DNA from: Sinomonas gamaensis
Lineage (GTDB): Bacteria > Actinomycetota > Actinomycetes > Actinomycetales > Micrococcaceae
Length of the DNA stretch: 64,000 nt
Reading direction: 5' to 3'
Assembly: GCF_005876955.1 (NCBI RefSeq)
Contig: NZ_SSCL01000015.1
Coordinates: forward strand, 29,272-93,271
The translations under genes were made by a program, and so were the position numbers. Position 1 is the stretch's first letter, and each line of letters begins with the position of its first letter. Below the pieces are notes generated by a model, which worked only from the letters and a program-made list of their open reading frames with translations, was not told where the DNA came from and made no database searches. Shown here one piece after another: positions 34,113 through 46,265 of the stretch.

Positions 34113-35768
34113 TCAGGCGGCCCCGGCGAGAGCGAGTTGGACTACCCGGACCACCACGAGGATCATCGCCACGATCAGGTAGACCCACAGCACACCGAGG
34201 CCGAGGCGGCGGGTGAGCGAGAGCTGAGGTCGCTCGAGCAGCGCCAGCGGCGGCATCCGCCAGGTGAGTCGCTGGGAGCGGTCGACGGCGGCTGCGGGCT
34301 GCGCCGTGAGCTCGCCTCTAGCACGGGAGCGGATTCTCAGGGCGCCGACCACTGCGGCGGTCACGATGGCGAGGACGACTCCGGCGATGAGGATCCCGAT
34401 GATGGCGCCGCCGCCAAGGTCCGGGAAGAGCGTCGCCGCGGTGAGGACCACCGAGAGGATCACGAGGATCGCGATGACGATCGACGTGAAGATGTTCATC
34501 GCCTTGCCGTTGACCCACGGGCCCATGACGGCCTTGTCGTTGCACAGCAGCAGGAGGAACAGGGTCGCAGAGGGCAGCAGCACGCCGGCCAGGACTTGGA
34601 CGCCGACCGTGAGGAGCCCGAGAGGGCTGCCGGGAACGATCACGATGACGGCGGAGATGAGGATGATGCCTGCGAAGGCGGCGTAGAAGCCCTTGGCCTC
34701 GCTGACCTTCCGGTGCAGGGAGTGCTTGAGCCCGAGGACGTCGCCGAGTGCGTAGGAAGTCGAGAGCCCGACGGCGGCGGCGCCGATGATCGAGGCATCG
34801 ATCAGGGCCAGGGCGAACAGGATGCCCGCGAGATGGCCGAGGTACTTCCCCAAGCCGTCGGCCACGCCTCCGGCGTCCGTGAACTGGCCGAACTCAGGGC
34901 GGCCGGCGAACGTGAACGCTGTGAAGGAGATGATCGCCCCCGCCGCGATGACCACGATGACGATCCCGAGCCAGAGGTCGGCCTTCTCGTACTTCAGATA
35001 GCGCGGCGTGATCCGCTTGTCGATCACGTAGGACTGCTGGAAGAACAGCTGCCAGGGGGCGATGGTCGTACCGACGATCGCGATGATCAGCAGTGTCACG
35101 TCCGAGATGCTCGACCCAGCGGGCACGCCCGGGATGAGGAGGCCGTGGGCGATCTGGCCATAATCCGGGGCGGACAGGAAGAAGATCGGCACGAGCATCA
35201 GCGAGCCGAACACCAGGACCATGCAGACGCGCTCGAAGCGCTGGAACGAGCCCGTGCTCGTGGCTCCCACGACCACGAGGGCGGCGACGATCACCCCGGG
35301 GATCTTGGGGACGCCGAGGTACGAGAGTCCGATGCTGATGCCGATGAACTCGGTGACGATCGTGAGCGCGTTGAGGATGAACAGGTCGATCACGCTGAAC
35401 GCGCCCCAGAACTTCCCGAAGCGCTCCACGATGAGGCGGGCGTGGCCCACACCGGTCACTGCTCCGAGCCGGAGGACCATCTCCTGGTTCACGTACAGCA
35501 CCGGGACAAGGAGAAGGAGTGTCCACAAAAGGCTGGTGCCGTAGTTCTGCCCGGCCTGCGTGTACGTGCCGAACGCACCGGCGTCGTTGTCGCCCACCAT
35601 GACGATCAGGCCGGGCCCGATGATGGCCAGAAGCGTCTTGATTCGAGCTCGCCAAGTTCGAGTCCCTGACGTGTCGTCCAAGCGGATCGTGCCGAAGGCT
35701 CCCTTGATGTCGCCAACATGGGCAGAATCGAGGGCGGAAGGCGCATGGGTGAGGGTTGTTTCGGTCAT
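34113..35768 (-). CDS. NRAMP-related divalent cation transporter
   Basis: The 551-residue protein is an NRAMP-superfamily carrier, but its metal site is changed. The usual DPGN of the first helix reads DNDAG (D60-G64). The MPH motif of helix 6 reads APWQ (A237-Q240), losing the Met that favours Mn2+ and Fe2+. Loss of that Met is the mark of NRAMP-related magnesium transporters (NRMT). An M-box riboswitch lies in its leader, which strengthens a Mg2+ role. The ATG at 35768 has a CAGGT ribosome site. Confidence 0.88.
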   Translation of the reverse strand: MTETTLTHAPSALDSAHVGDIKGAFGTIRLDDTSGTRTWRARIKTLLAIIGPGLIVMVGDNDAGAFGTYTQAGQNYGTSLLWTLLLLVPVLYVNQEMVLRLGAVTGVGHARLIVERFGKFWGAFSVIDLFILNALTIVTEFIGISIGLSYLGVPKIPGVIVAALVVVGATSTGSFQRFERVCMVLVFGSLMLVPIFFLSAPDYGQIAHGLLIPGVPAGSSISDVTLLIIAIVGTTIAPWQLFFQQSYVIDKRITPRYLKYEKADLWLGIVIVVIAAGAIISFTAFTFAGRPEFGQFTDAGGVADGLGKYLGHLAGILFALALIDASIIGAAAVGLSTSYALGDVLGLKHSLHRKVSEAKGFYAAFAGIILISAVIVIVPGSPLGLLTVGVQVLAGVLLPSATLFLLLLCNDKAVMGPWVNGKAMNIFTSIVIAILVILSVVLTAATLFPDLGGGAIIGILIAGVVLAIVTAAVVGALRIRSRARGELTAQPAAAVDRSQRLTWRMPPLALLERPQLSLTRRLGLGVLWVYLIVAMILVVVRVVQLALAGAA

Positions 35769-35887
35769 CGGGACCTGCTTCCTCCCAGCGGTGGCCGGGG
35801 ATCGTGAAGCGGGCACGCCGAAAGGGCCCTGAGTCGGGCCGCGAGGGCATGCGGGAACGGTGAGGTGCGCTGCTGAACCGGTGGCGG

Positions 35888-35929
35888 TCAGATGGAGCGC
35901 ACGGAGGTACTACTGTCACCGCACGACAT
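35888..35929 (-). CDS. Possible 13-residue leader peptide in M-box mRNA
   Basis: Between the riboswitch and the transporter lies ATG 35929 with a near-perfect ribosome site, GGAGGTGAT (35935-35943), six bases upstream. The 13 codons spell MSCGDSSTSVRSI before a TGA. The ribosome site is stronger than that of the transporter itself. It may be an upstream ORF used in regulation. Evidence is the sequence context only. Confidence 0.4.
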   Translation of the reverse strand: MSCGDSSTSVRSI

Positions 35930-35995
35930 GGCGGATCACCTCCCGGGCTCGACTTCACGTGCCTCGGAGGCCCCGAGCAGTTCGCCCGGGATGCC
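35930..35995 (-). promoter_or_regulatory. Expression platform of the M-box riboswitch
   Basis: CCCGGGC (35942-35948) and GCCCGGG (35984-35990) pair across a loop holding the smaller CTCGG/CCGAG hairpin. The pairing would cover part of the GGAGGTGAT ribosome site of the small leader ORF. It is a candidate on/off switch, either sequestering the ribosome site or ending transcription. Confidence 0.4.
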
Positions 35996-36152
35996 CTTCC
36001 TCGTAAGACCTTTGGCACTTCGCGTCGTGACCCTCGGATGAGGGAGCCAATCGGGGTTGCCCCTTAGCCCGGGGCAGCCTGTCCTGACCGGTGGCGTCTC
36101 TCGACGTTTAGGGTCGCTGGCTTGTTTCCGCGAAGGAGCCTCAGCTAACGAA
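35996..36152 (-). ncRNA. M-box (ykoK) magnesium riboswitch
   Basis: Read on the minus strand, the region opens with CGTTAGCTGAGGCTCC and ends with AGTGCCAAAGGTCTTACGA. These match the two most conserved ends of the M-box aptamer, with the hairpin-rich middle of about 150 bases that the class has. M-box RNAs bind Mg2+ and shut off magnesium transport genes when Mg2+ is plentiful. The gene that follows is an NRAMP-related transporter. Confidence 0.88.
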
Positions 36153-36169
36153 CGGCACCTTGCGTGCAC

Positions 36170-36197
36170 AGAATACACGCCGGACCTCGGAGCACAA
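36170..36197 (-). promoter_or_regulatory. Promoter of the riboswitch-transporter transcript
   Basis: On the minus strand TTGTGC (36192-36197) and TATTCT (36170-36175) are 16 bases apart. They place the transcript start about 10 bases before the M-box. Confidence 0.5.
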
Positions 36198-36223
36198 CTC
36201 AGAAACCGGCCCGAGGTCCCTCG

Positions 36224-36676
36224 TCAGTTGCCGCCGCTCCCCGCGCCACTGCCTTGCGTCGCGCGGTTGCGGCCGAAGCCACCGTTCTGGCCAGTGCCAG
36301 CCCCATTCTGGCTAGATCCTGCGCCGGTTCCGGCGCCGGTGCCCGCGCCAGTCTGGCCAGTGCCCGCTCCCGGGGTGAACTGCGAGAAGTTCGCGCGGTT
36401 CGACCCACCGGTCCGCGTGTCGACGGCCTTCTGGATCGCCGCCCCGCCGAGCGCGCCGGCGAGCACGAGGCACACGCAGACGAGGATCTTGGTGAGGCGC
36501 CCCATCCGGTACCGCGGGGCTGGGACGAAGGGCTCGTCGTCGTCCATCACGGGGGCCTGAGCAGGCGCGGAGGCGCCCCACACCGGTGCGCCCCAGCCGG
36601 CGGCCGGCTGTGCCGCAGTGACGGACGCAGTAGCGGGCGGCTCAATGGCTTCGGTGGGTGCTGTTGGCTCAGTCAT
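36224..36676 (-). CDS. Gly-rich single-pass membrane protein in the export operon
   Basis: This 150-residue protein has a cytoplasmic Pro/Ala-rich N-terminus, a single membrane helix (ILVCVCLVLAGALGGAAI, about 65-82) and a Gly/Ala/Gln-rich exterior tail (GTGQTGAGTGAGTGAG). It is the last gene of the operon whose other members are an adaptor, an ATPase and a MacB-type permease, seven bases after the permease stop. It may be an accessory exterior part of the transporter. The family is not recognised. Confidence 0.6.
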   Translation of the reverse strand: MTEPTAPTEAIEPPATASVTAAQPAAGWGAPVWGASAPAQAPVMDDDEPFVPAPRYRMGRLTKILVCVCLVLAGALGGAAIQKAVDTRTGGSNRANFSQFTPGAGTGQTGAGTGAGTGAGSSQNGAGTGQNGGFGRNRATQGSGAGSGGN

Positions 36677-36683
36677 GGGATCT

Positions 36684-38662
<1,979 letters not shown>

Positions 38663-40172
38663 CCGTTCCTCCTCCGCCGAAGCCGCCGCCGCCCCCGAAG
38701 ATCCCTCGCCCGCCCTGGGTCCCGCTGGTTCCCGTGTCGGTGCTCGTGGTCACGCTCGGGAGAACCACCTGATCGCCGTCGTTGAGCCCAGTGAGGACCT
38801 GGGTGCGGCCGTTCGCGGTGATGCCGGTGGTGACGGCGACGGTCTGCTCGGCCCCGTTGCGCTCAACAGTCACCGTCTGGCGGTTCCCCGCTGTGGTGAT
38901 CGCCAGGGAGGGGACGATGAGCGCGTTGTCCGCCGTCGCCGTCGTCACCGAGATATTCGCGCTCTCGCCGAGCCGCACGGCGGCGGGCGGGTTTGCCATG
39001 GAGACCGTGACCGCATAGGTGACCACCCCGCTGGTCGTGGTGGAGGTGGCGGCGATCGCGGTCACGCTGCCGGTCACGGGAGCAGCGTTTGCGTCCGCCT
39101 TGATGGCCGGGAAGGTGAACGTCGCGGTCTGGCCGACCTTCATGGTTGCGACGTCAGACTCGGAGAAGCCCGCGACCACTTGGAGGTGGGCCGTGTCGGT
39201 GAGCGTCACCAGACCGGACGAGGAGGACGACGACGAGTTGCCGCTGCTCGCCGCCGCAGCCCCGGTTCCGCCGGTCCCGCCGCTCGAGGAAGAGGACGAC
39301 GACGTTGCCCCCGAGCCGCTGCCCGCCGTCGCCCCGACGACCGCGCCAATCGCCGTGACTGTGCCGTCCGAGGGTGCCTTCACCACGCAGTCAGCGAGGT
39401 TCTTCTGCGCCGTCTGGAGCGCGATCTGGGCGGTCGTGGTGTTGCCGGTGGCCGAGTTCGCCTGCGAATTCGCCGCCGAGTTGAGGGAGACCTGCGCGGA
39501 CGAGACCTGCTGCTGGTCCTTGAGCGCCGTGGACTGCTGCTGGTTCTGCGCCTGGGTGAGCGCCTGCTGGTCCTTGGTCAGCTGCGCCTGGGCGGAGTTG
39601 AGCGCATTGGCGTCCTGGGCGTTATTGGGGTTGGCGGAGGCAGTCGCCTGCGCTTGGTTGACCGTGGCCTGGTCGGCGTCGACCTGCTTCTGGGCAGCGG
39701 CGACGGCGTTGGCCTGCTGCTGGGCGTCGAGGCCCTGCGTCTGCCGTGCATTGGTGAGCTGCTGCTGCGCCTGTGCCACCGAGTTGGCGGCCTGGGCCGC
39801 TGACTGATTGGCCTGCGCGGCGGCGGCGTCGAGCTGCGCTTGGGCGGAGTCGACGGCGTTCTGCGCATTCGTCGGGTCGATGTCCACGAGCTCTTGGCCG
39901 GCTTTCACGGCCTGGCCCACGCTGACCTTCACGGCGGTGACCGGTCCGGAACAGTTTCCGGCGCCCACCGCGGTCGTCGTCGTCGACGAGACGCTGCCGG
40001 AAGCCGTCGCCGTCGCCTGCACGGAGGCGCGGCTCGCCGCAACGGTTCGGGAGCTCACGGTGCTGGCCGGCCTGGCGGTCGCGGTGACGGTCGCATAGGT
40101 GCCGCCCGCAAGCAGGATAGCGGCGGCTCCAAGGGCCGAGTTGATCGCCACGGTTCTTCGATTCACGGCAGG

Positions 40173-40178
40173 AACCTA
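40173..40178 (-). promoter_or_regulatory. Leaderless -10 element for the export operon
   Basis: On the minus strand TAGGTT lies exactly six bases before the GTG at 40166. No Shine-Dalgarno sequence is seen. Confidence 0.5.
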
Positions 40179-40431
40179 ATGGTCTTACCTATGCATCTGC
40201 TGTGCAGGAGCAGGAATGCCGCCCAATGCGTCGCTGTGTGACCTTTGCGGCGGTCCCACCAGATGCCGGCAGGCCAAAAGCCTCTGGGGGAATGTGCCGC
40301 GTTCTCGGATGCTTGAAGGGTCAGGCGACATGAGTGCCTGACGTTGCGCCATCGTGTTCCCGGCCGTTCGAGCCGGTCGCCGGGCTTGGGGAAGCCTCGA
40401 AAACTGAGCAGGTCTAAATCAAGGACTCACC

Positions 40432-40908
40432 GTGTCCACATCCTCCGCACATCCGGGCATGAGCGCTCGGACCTATCGCACGCCGATCCAGGAGACCGCC
40501 CTCGTCGCAGGCGCCGTCTTCGCCCTGGTCGGCATCCTCGGCTTCGTGCCGGGAATCACGACCGACTACTCCCAGCTGAGCTTCGCCGGGCACGGTTCCG
40601 GGGCGATGCTCCTGGGCGTCTTCCAGGTCTCCGTCCTGCACAACATCGTCCATCTGCTCTTCGGCGCAGCCGGGCTGCTGATGGCGCGTACGGTTCCCCT
40701 GTCGAGGTACTTCCTGATCGGCGGCGGCATCGTCTACCTCATCCTCTCGGTCTACGGGCTGTTCATCGATCAGTCGGGCTCCGCCAACTTCATCCCGATC
40801 AACACGGCCGACAACTGGCTGCACTTGGCACTCGGGGTCGTGCTGATCGTCCTCGGCTTCGCTGTGACCCCCCGCGCGGGCGAGAACCGCGGAATGTCGC
40901 AGATGTGA
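40432..40908 (+). CDS. DUF4383 membrane protein
   Basis: The GTG at 40432 follows an AAGGA ribosome site. The 158-residue protein has four hydrophobic segments and the DUF4383 features FGVFQVSVLHNIVHLLFGAAGL-like (here LGVFQVSVLHNIVHLLFG) and DNWLHLALGVVLIVLG, which hold regularly spaced His. It is a small membrane protein of unknown role, common in actinobacteria. It is monocistronic and closed by a strong palindromic terminator. Confidence 0.82.
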   Translation: MSTSSAHPGMSARTYRTPIQETALVAGAVFALVGILGFVPGITTDYSQLSFAGHGSGAMLLGVFQVSVLHNIVHLLFGAAGLLMARTVPLSRYFLIGGGIVYLILSVYGLFIDQSGSANFIPINTADNWLHLALGVVLIVLGFAVTPRAGENRGMSQM

Positions 40909-40928
40909 GCGGAGAGCGTCAACCAGGA

Positions 40929-40962
40929 GGCAGGGCGACGTCGATCGACGTCGCCCTGCCTT
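40929..40962 (+). terminator. Perfect 34-bp palindromic terminator
   Basis: Bases 40930-40961 form a perfect palindrome (half-site GGCAGGGCGACGTCGA), extended by one more A-T pair on each side and followed by TTGC. It lies 21 bases after the DUF4383 stop. Confidence 0.7.
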
Positions 40963-41079
40963 GCTGCGCAGTCCCTTAGTCCCTGAGGAGGATACGGACC
41001 CGCAAGGTTCATCCCGCCGACCGTCGCGTGGCCCTCCCGCGAGTTCTAGCGTGGAATCGTCAGCTACCAAGGAGGGGAC

Positions 41080-42896
<1,817 letters not shown>

Positions 42897-42914
42897 GGCA
42901 CCACAATTGATGCC

Positions 42915-44240
42915 ATGTCAATGGACAGCATGTCTCGTGTGATCCGAACGGGAGGTGCGGCGCCTACGGGCGGCGCGCCTCCCGCTGGCGTGCCGACGAG
43001 CACGGCTGGCGCGAGCACGGCTGGTGCGAGCCCGGCTGGTGCGAGCGCGGCTGTCGCGCTTCCGGCGCGACGGGGAAGGCTGCGGCAATTCCTTTATGAG
43101 CACCCGGTGGCCATGGACGCCGTCGTCGTTGCCATCAGCGTCATCCTCTCGCTCAGCGCCCTCATTGAGACGGGGAGGGGCGGGCATTGGTGGCAGTTCG
43201 CCGTCTTGCTCCTCGCCCAGGCGGCGCTCATGGTCCGCCGACAGGCCCCGTGGCTGCTCCTCGTGGGGATCGTCCTCATGGACGCCGTCATCCTGTTCGC
43301 CACGCCCGAGCTCGGCAGCATGAGCGCGGCGGCATGGTTCGCCCTCTACGTCGTCGCGCTGCGGCTGCGGACGCCGTGGGCCCTGGTGGTCGCGGTCGGA
43401 GCGAGCATTCCCTCTGCCGCCTACTTCGCCTTCGCCTATAAGCCCGGCGAGCAGTTCCTTGCGGAGCACGGACCGTTCATCGGCCTGGTCGCATCAGTGT
43501 CCGTGATCCTCTCCAACCTCGTGGCCGTCGGGGTCGGCATTGTGGTGCGCGGCAATCGGCTCCACCAGACCGAGGTCCGCGAATGGGCCATCCGCCGCGC
43601 CCAGCTGGCGTCGGTGCAGGAGCGCAATCGGATCGCCCGCGAGATGCACGATGTCGTGGCACATTCGCTCACCGTGATGGTGGCGCTCAGTGACGGCGCG
43701 TCCCGCGCCCTCGAACGCGACCCCGAGAAGGCCCGCGCCGTGCTCGGCGAGCTCTCGGCGACGGGGCGTGCCGCGCTCGCGGACATGCGCCGCGTGCTCG
43801 GCGTCCTCCGCGCCGACAGCGGCGGGGCTGGCCGCGAACCCAGCCCCAGTGGGCTCCAGGCGCTCATCGAGGGGTTCCGGGCTGCCGGGCTGCCGGTGGT
43901 CCTCGTCCAGGAGGGCGAGGCACTGCCCGACGACGCGACCTTCAGACTCGCGGTCTTCCGCATCGTGCAGGAGTCCCTCACCAACGTCCTCCGCTACGCC
44001 CGCGGGCTGAGCCGCGTCGAGGTGCGGGTCGCGCGCGAGGGCGGAGCGGTCCGGATCCTCGTGGAGGACGACGGCGGCGCGGCCTCCGAAGGCGCGGTGA
44101 AGGAGCTGGGAACGGGCGGAGGGATTGCCGGGATGCGCGAGCGCGCCGCGTTGTTCGGCGGGTCCCTGACGGCGGGACCGCGACCTGGGGGAGGATGGCG
44201 CGTGAACGCAGAGCTCCACTGGACGGAAGGCAATCGATGA
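42915..44240 (+). CDS. Sensor histidine kinase (NarX/DesK type)
   Basis: The 441-residue kinase has a low-complexity N-terminus encoded by 15-bp near-repeats (TAGASTAGASPAGAS), four to five membrane segments (to about residue 195), and a HisKA_3 domain with phospho-His in EMHDVVAHSLTVMVAL. A HATPase domain follows with N-box ESLTNVLRYA and G-box GGGIAGM. It works with the NarL/LuxR-type regulator whose gene overlaps its stop. The exporter genes upstream are a likely target. Confidence 0.9.
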   Translation: MSMDSMSRVIRTGGAAPTGGAPPAGVPTSTAGASTAGASPAGASAAVALPARRGRLRQFLYEHPVAMDAVVVAISVILSLSALIETGRGGHWWQFAVLLLAQAALMVRRQAPWLLLVGIVLMDAVILFATPELGSMSAAAWFALYVVALRLRTPWALVVAVGASIPSAAYFAFAYKPGEQFLAEHGPFIGLVASVSVILSNLVAVGVGIVVRGNRLHQTEVREWAIRRAQLASVQERNRIAREMHDVVAHSLTVMVALSDGASRALERDPEKARAVLGELSATGRAALADMRRVLGVLRADSGGAGREPSPSGLQALIEGFRAAGLPVVLVQEGEALPDDATFRLAVFRIVQESLTNVLRYARGLSRVEVRVAREGGAVRILVEDDGGAASEGAVKELGTGGGIAGMRERAALFGGSLTAGPRPGGGWRVNAELHWTEGNR

Positions 44241-44944
44241 CGGCGGCTCCCGCCGAGGGAAGGCCGCTGCGCCTCCTGCTCGTGGACGATCAGCCGCTCC
44301 TGAGAGTCGGCTTCCGCATGGTCCTCGAATCGGAGGACGGCCTCGAGGTGGTCGGCGAGGCCGGCGACGGCGCCGACGCCGTGCGTCTGACCCGCGAGCT
44401 CGCTCCGGATGTTGTCCTCATGGACGTTCGGATGCCCGTCATGGACGGCATCGAGGCCACCCGCCGGATCGCGGCCTCCGAATCCTCAGCCCGCGTCATC
44501 ATCCTCACGACGTTCGATCTGGACGAGTACGCGTTCGCCGGACTCCAAGCGGGCGCCTCCGCGTTCCTCCTCAAGGACGTCGCGCCCGCGGAACTCGTGC
44601 ACGCGGTCCGACTCGTGGCGAGCGGCGACGCCGTCGTCAGTCCGCGGGTCACCCAGCGGCTTCTGGAGACGTACGTGCGCTCGGCGGGCAACGCCGTCGA
44701 ACGCCCCGAGACCCAGCCCGACCCTCTCCTGAAGGACCTCACGCCACGAGAGGTCGAAGTGCTCCGCGCGATCTGCGAGGGCCTGAGCAACGCGGAGATC
44801 GCGCATCGCCTCTATCTGTCCGAGGCCACGGTGAAGAGCCACGTGCGGCGGATCCTCTCGAAACTCCACCTCCGGGACCGCGTTCAAGCAGTGGTCTACG
44901 GCTACGAGACGGGCCTCGTGGTACCGAGCAACCCGGACTACTGA
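44237..44944 (+). CDS. NarL/LuxR-type response regulator
   Basis: The ATG at 44237 overlaps the kinase stop. The 235-residue protein has a receiver domain with VDDQPLL and phospho-Asp in LMDVRMPVMDGIE, then a LuxR/GerE helix-turn-helix near the C-terminus (LTPREVEVLRAICEGLSNAEIA, in parts; VKSHVRRILSKL). It is the cytosolic partner of the adjoining kinase, and the two probably regulate the ABC exporter. Confidence 0.92.
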   Translation: MTAAPAEGRPLRLLLVDDQPLLRVGFRMVLESEDGLEVVGEAGDGADAVRLTRELAPDVVLMDVRMPVMDGIEATRRIAASESSARVIILTTFDLDEYAFAGLQAGASAFLLKDVAPAELVHAVRLVASGDAVVSPRVTQRLLETYVRSAGNAVERPETQPDPLLKDLTPREVEVLRAICEGLSNAEIAHRLYLSEATVKSHVRRILSKLHLRDRVQAVVYGYETGLVVPSNPDY

Positions 44945-44949
44945 GACTA

Positions 44950-44966
44950 CGCCCCTGTTTGGGGCG
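44950..44966 (+). terminator. Short hairpin after the response-regulator gene
   Basis: CGCCCC-TGTTT-GGGGCG is a perfect 6-bp stem five bases after the stop, with no T-run. It is a weak terminator candidate. Confidence 0.35.
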
Positions 44967-45006
44967 GCCGTGCGCGGGTAACCATTTCAGCACAGCGAGG
45001 TGTGCC

Positions 45007-45471
45007 ATGTTCCGCAAGAAAAACCAACTTTGGCCGTTCATTCTCAGGGTGGTTGCGAACGCCGTAGCGCTCTGGGTGGCAACGCTGATCCTGCCCGGCC
45101 TGAAAATCAACGCGGCAGCGACGACGGAGGTCGCAACCAAGGAGGCCGGGCCAAGCGCCGGCTCGGTCATCGGGGTCATTCTCGGATACCTGATCATCGG
45201 CCTGCTTTTCGGGGTGATCAATGCCCTGATCCGCCCCCTGGTCGGGCGGCTGGCCCTGCCGGTCACGTTCCTGACCCTCGGGCTGTTCGCCCTCGTGCTC
45301 AACGCGGCGATGCTGGAATTGACGGCCTGGATCAGCAAGTTCACGCCGGTCAGCCTCACGGTCGACAAGTTCTTCTGGACGGCGATCCTGGGAGCGATCA
45401 TCATTTCCGTCGTCTCCTCGATCGTCGGCGGACCTATCGGCGCCGGACGGAAACGCGCGAAGCTGACGTAG
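45007..45471 (+). CDS. Phage-holin-4_2/YvlD-family membrane protein
   Basis: The ATG at 45007 has a GCGAGG ribosome site. The 154-residue protein has four hydrophobic helices and the motif GVINALIRPLVGRLALPVTFLTLGL of the COG1950 (YvlD) family, seen in parts as INALIRPLVGRL and LPVTFLTLGL. The family is named after phage holins but is usually chromosomal and linked to envelope stress. No phage genes are nearby, so a holin role is unlikely. Confidence 0.82.
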   Translation: MFRKKNQLWPFILRVVANAVALWVATLILPGLKINAAATTEVATKEAGPSAGSVIGVILGYLIIGLLFGVINALIRPLVGRLALPVTFLTLGLFALVLNAAMLELTAWISKFTPVSLTVDKFFWTAILGAIIISVVSSIVGGPIGAGRKRAKLT

Positions 45472-45500
45472 GGCTGCTTCCCTGCACCTGAAGCGCGGAG

Positions 45501-45506
45501 CAGAAT
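45501..45506 (+). promoter_or_regulatory. Leaderless -10 element for the amidotransferase gene
   Basis: CAGAAT lies six bases before the ATG at 45513, with no ribosome site. The first base departs from TANNNT, so the evidence is moderate. It favours 45513 over the in-frame GTG at 45507. Confidence 0.4.
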
Positions 45507-45512
45507 GTGCCC

Positions 45513-46244
45513 ATGCGGCCGTTCCTGCTCCTCGCCTCACGCGACCACGATGTCGTTGCCGACGACGAGTACCGCGCGTTCTGCGAGTACGGAGGCCTGA
45601 CCCCGGAGCAGCTGGTGCGCGTGCGCGCCGAGGCCGGCCCGCTGCCCTCTATCCGCCTCGAGGAATACTCGGGCGTGATCCTCGGCGGCAGCCCCTTCAC
45701 GGCGTCGGACCCCGAGGAGGAGAAGAGCGAGTGCCAGCGCCGGGTCGAGAAGGAGATCGGCACCCTCCTCGACCACATCGTGGAGGAGGACTTCCCCTTC
45801 TTCGGCGCGTGCTACGGCGTCGGGCTTCTGGGGACCCACGAGGGCGCCGTCGTCGACCGCCGCTTCGGCGAGCCCGTCGGCCCGGTGCGGGTCCAGCTCA
45901 GCCCGGCTGGCGTCGTCGACCCCCTGTGCGCGGGGCTCCAGCCCTCGTTCGATGCCTTCGTGGGCCACAAGGAGGCGGTGCGGACGCTGCCGTCGAACGC
46001 CGCGCTCTTGGCCGGCTCGGCGTCCTGCCCCGTGCAGATGTTCCGATTCAAGCGGAACCTGTACGCCACGCAGTTTCACCCCGAGCTGGACCTGCCCGGC
46101 CTCGAACGCCGGGTCGATGCGTACCGGCATTCCGGGTACTTCCCGCCGGAAGAGGCCGACGCCGTCAAGGAGCGCGCGCGCCGCGCCCACGTGCACGAGC
46201 CCCAGCGGATCCTGCGGAATTTCGTGGAGCGCTACGCGCGCTAG
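45513..46244 (+). CDS. Class I glutamine amidotransferase
   Basis: The 243-residue protein has GATase fold motifs: VILGGSPFTAS (oxyanion), FGACYGVGLLG with the nucleophile Cys, and ATQFHPELDLPG with the catalytic His. A C-terminal arm (REEADAVKERARRAHVHEPQR region) follows. Stand-alone members of this GMP-synthase-like group (GuaA/YwbH type) hydrolyse glutamine or gamma-glutamyl compounds. It lies 21 bases before an aminopeptidase gene, but each has its own promoter-like -10. Confidence 0.84.
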   Translation: MRPFLLLASRDHDVVADDEYRAFCEYGGLTPEQLVRVRAEAGPLPSIRLEEYSGVILGGSPFTASDPEEEKSECQRRVEKEIGTLLDHIVEEDFPFFGACYGVGLLGTHEGAVVDRRFGEPVGPVRVQLSPAGVVDPLCAGLQPSFDAFVGHKEAVRTLPSNAALLAGSASCPVQMFRFKRNLYATQFHPELDLPGLERRVDAYRHSGYFPPEEADAVKERARRAHVHEPQRILRNFVERYAR

Positions 46245-46253
46245 ACGGCTCGC

Positions 46254-46259
46254 TAGACT
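46254..46259 (+). promoter_or_regulatory. Leaderless -10 element for the aminopeptidase gene
   Basis: TAGACT lies exactly six bases before the ATG at 46266, with no Shine-Dalgarno sequence. Confidence 0.5.
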
Positions 46260-46265
46260 CGCCTC

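Noticed and set aside
34137..35669. A 510-codon open frame on the + strand opposite the NRAMP-related gene
   Set aside because: It is rich in Asp, His, Arg and Glu with no hydrophobic core, the usual mirror of a GC-rich membrane-protein gene. The reverse strand has the riboswitch, promoter and family motifs.
45007..45471. Prophage remnant based on a holin-like protein
   Set aside because: The YvlD/holin-4_2 family is chromosomal in most bacteria and no phage structural, lysis or integrase genes are nearby.
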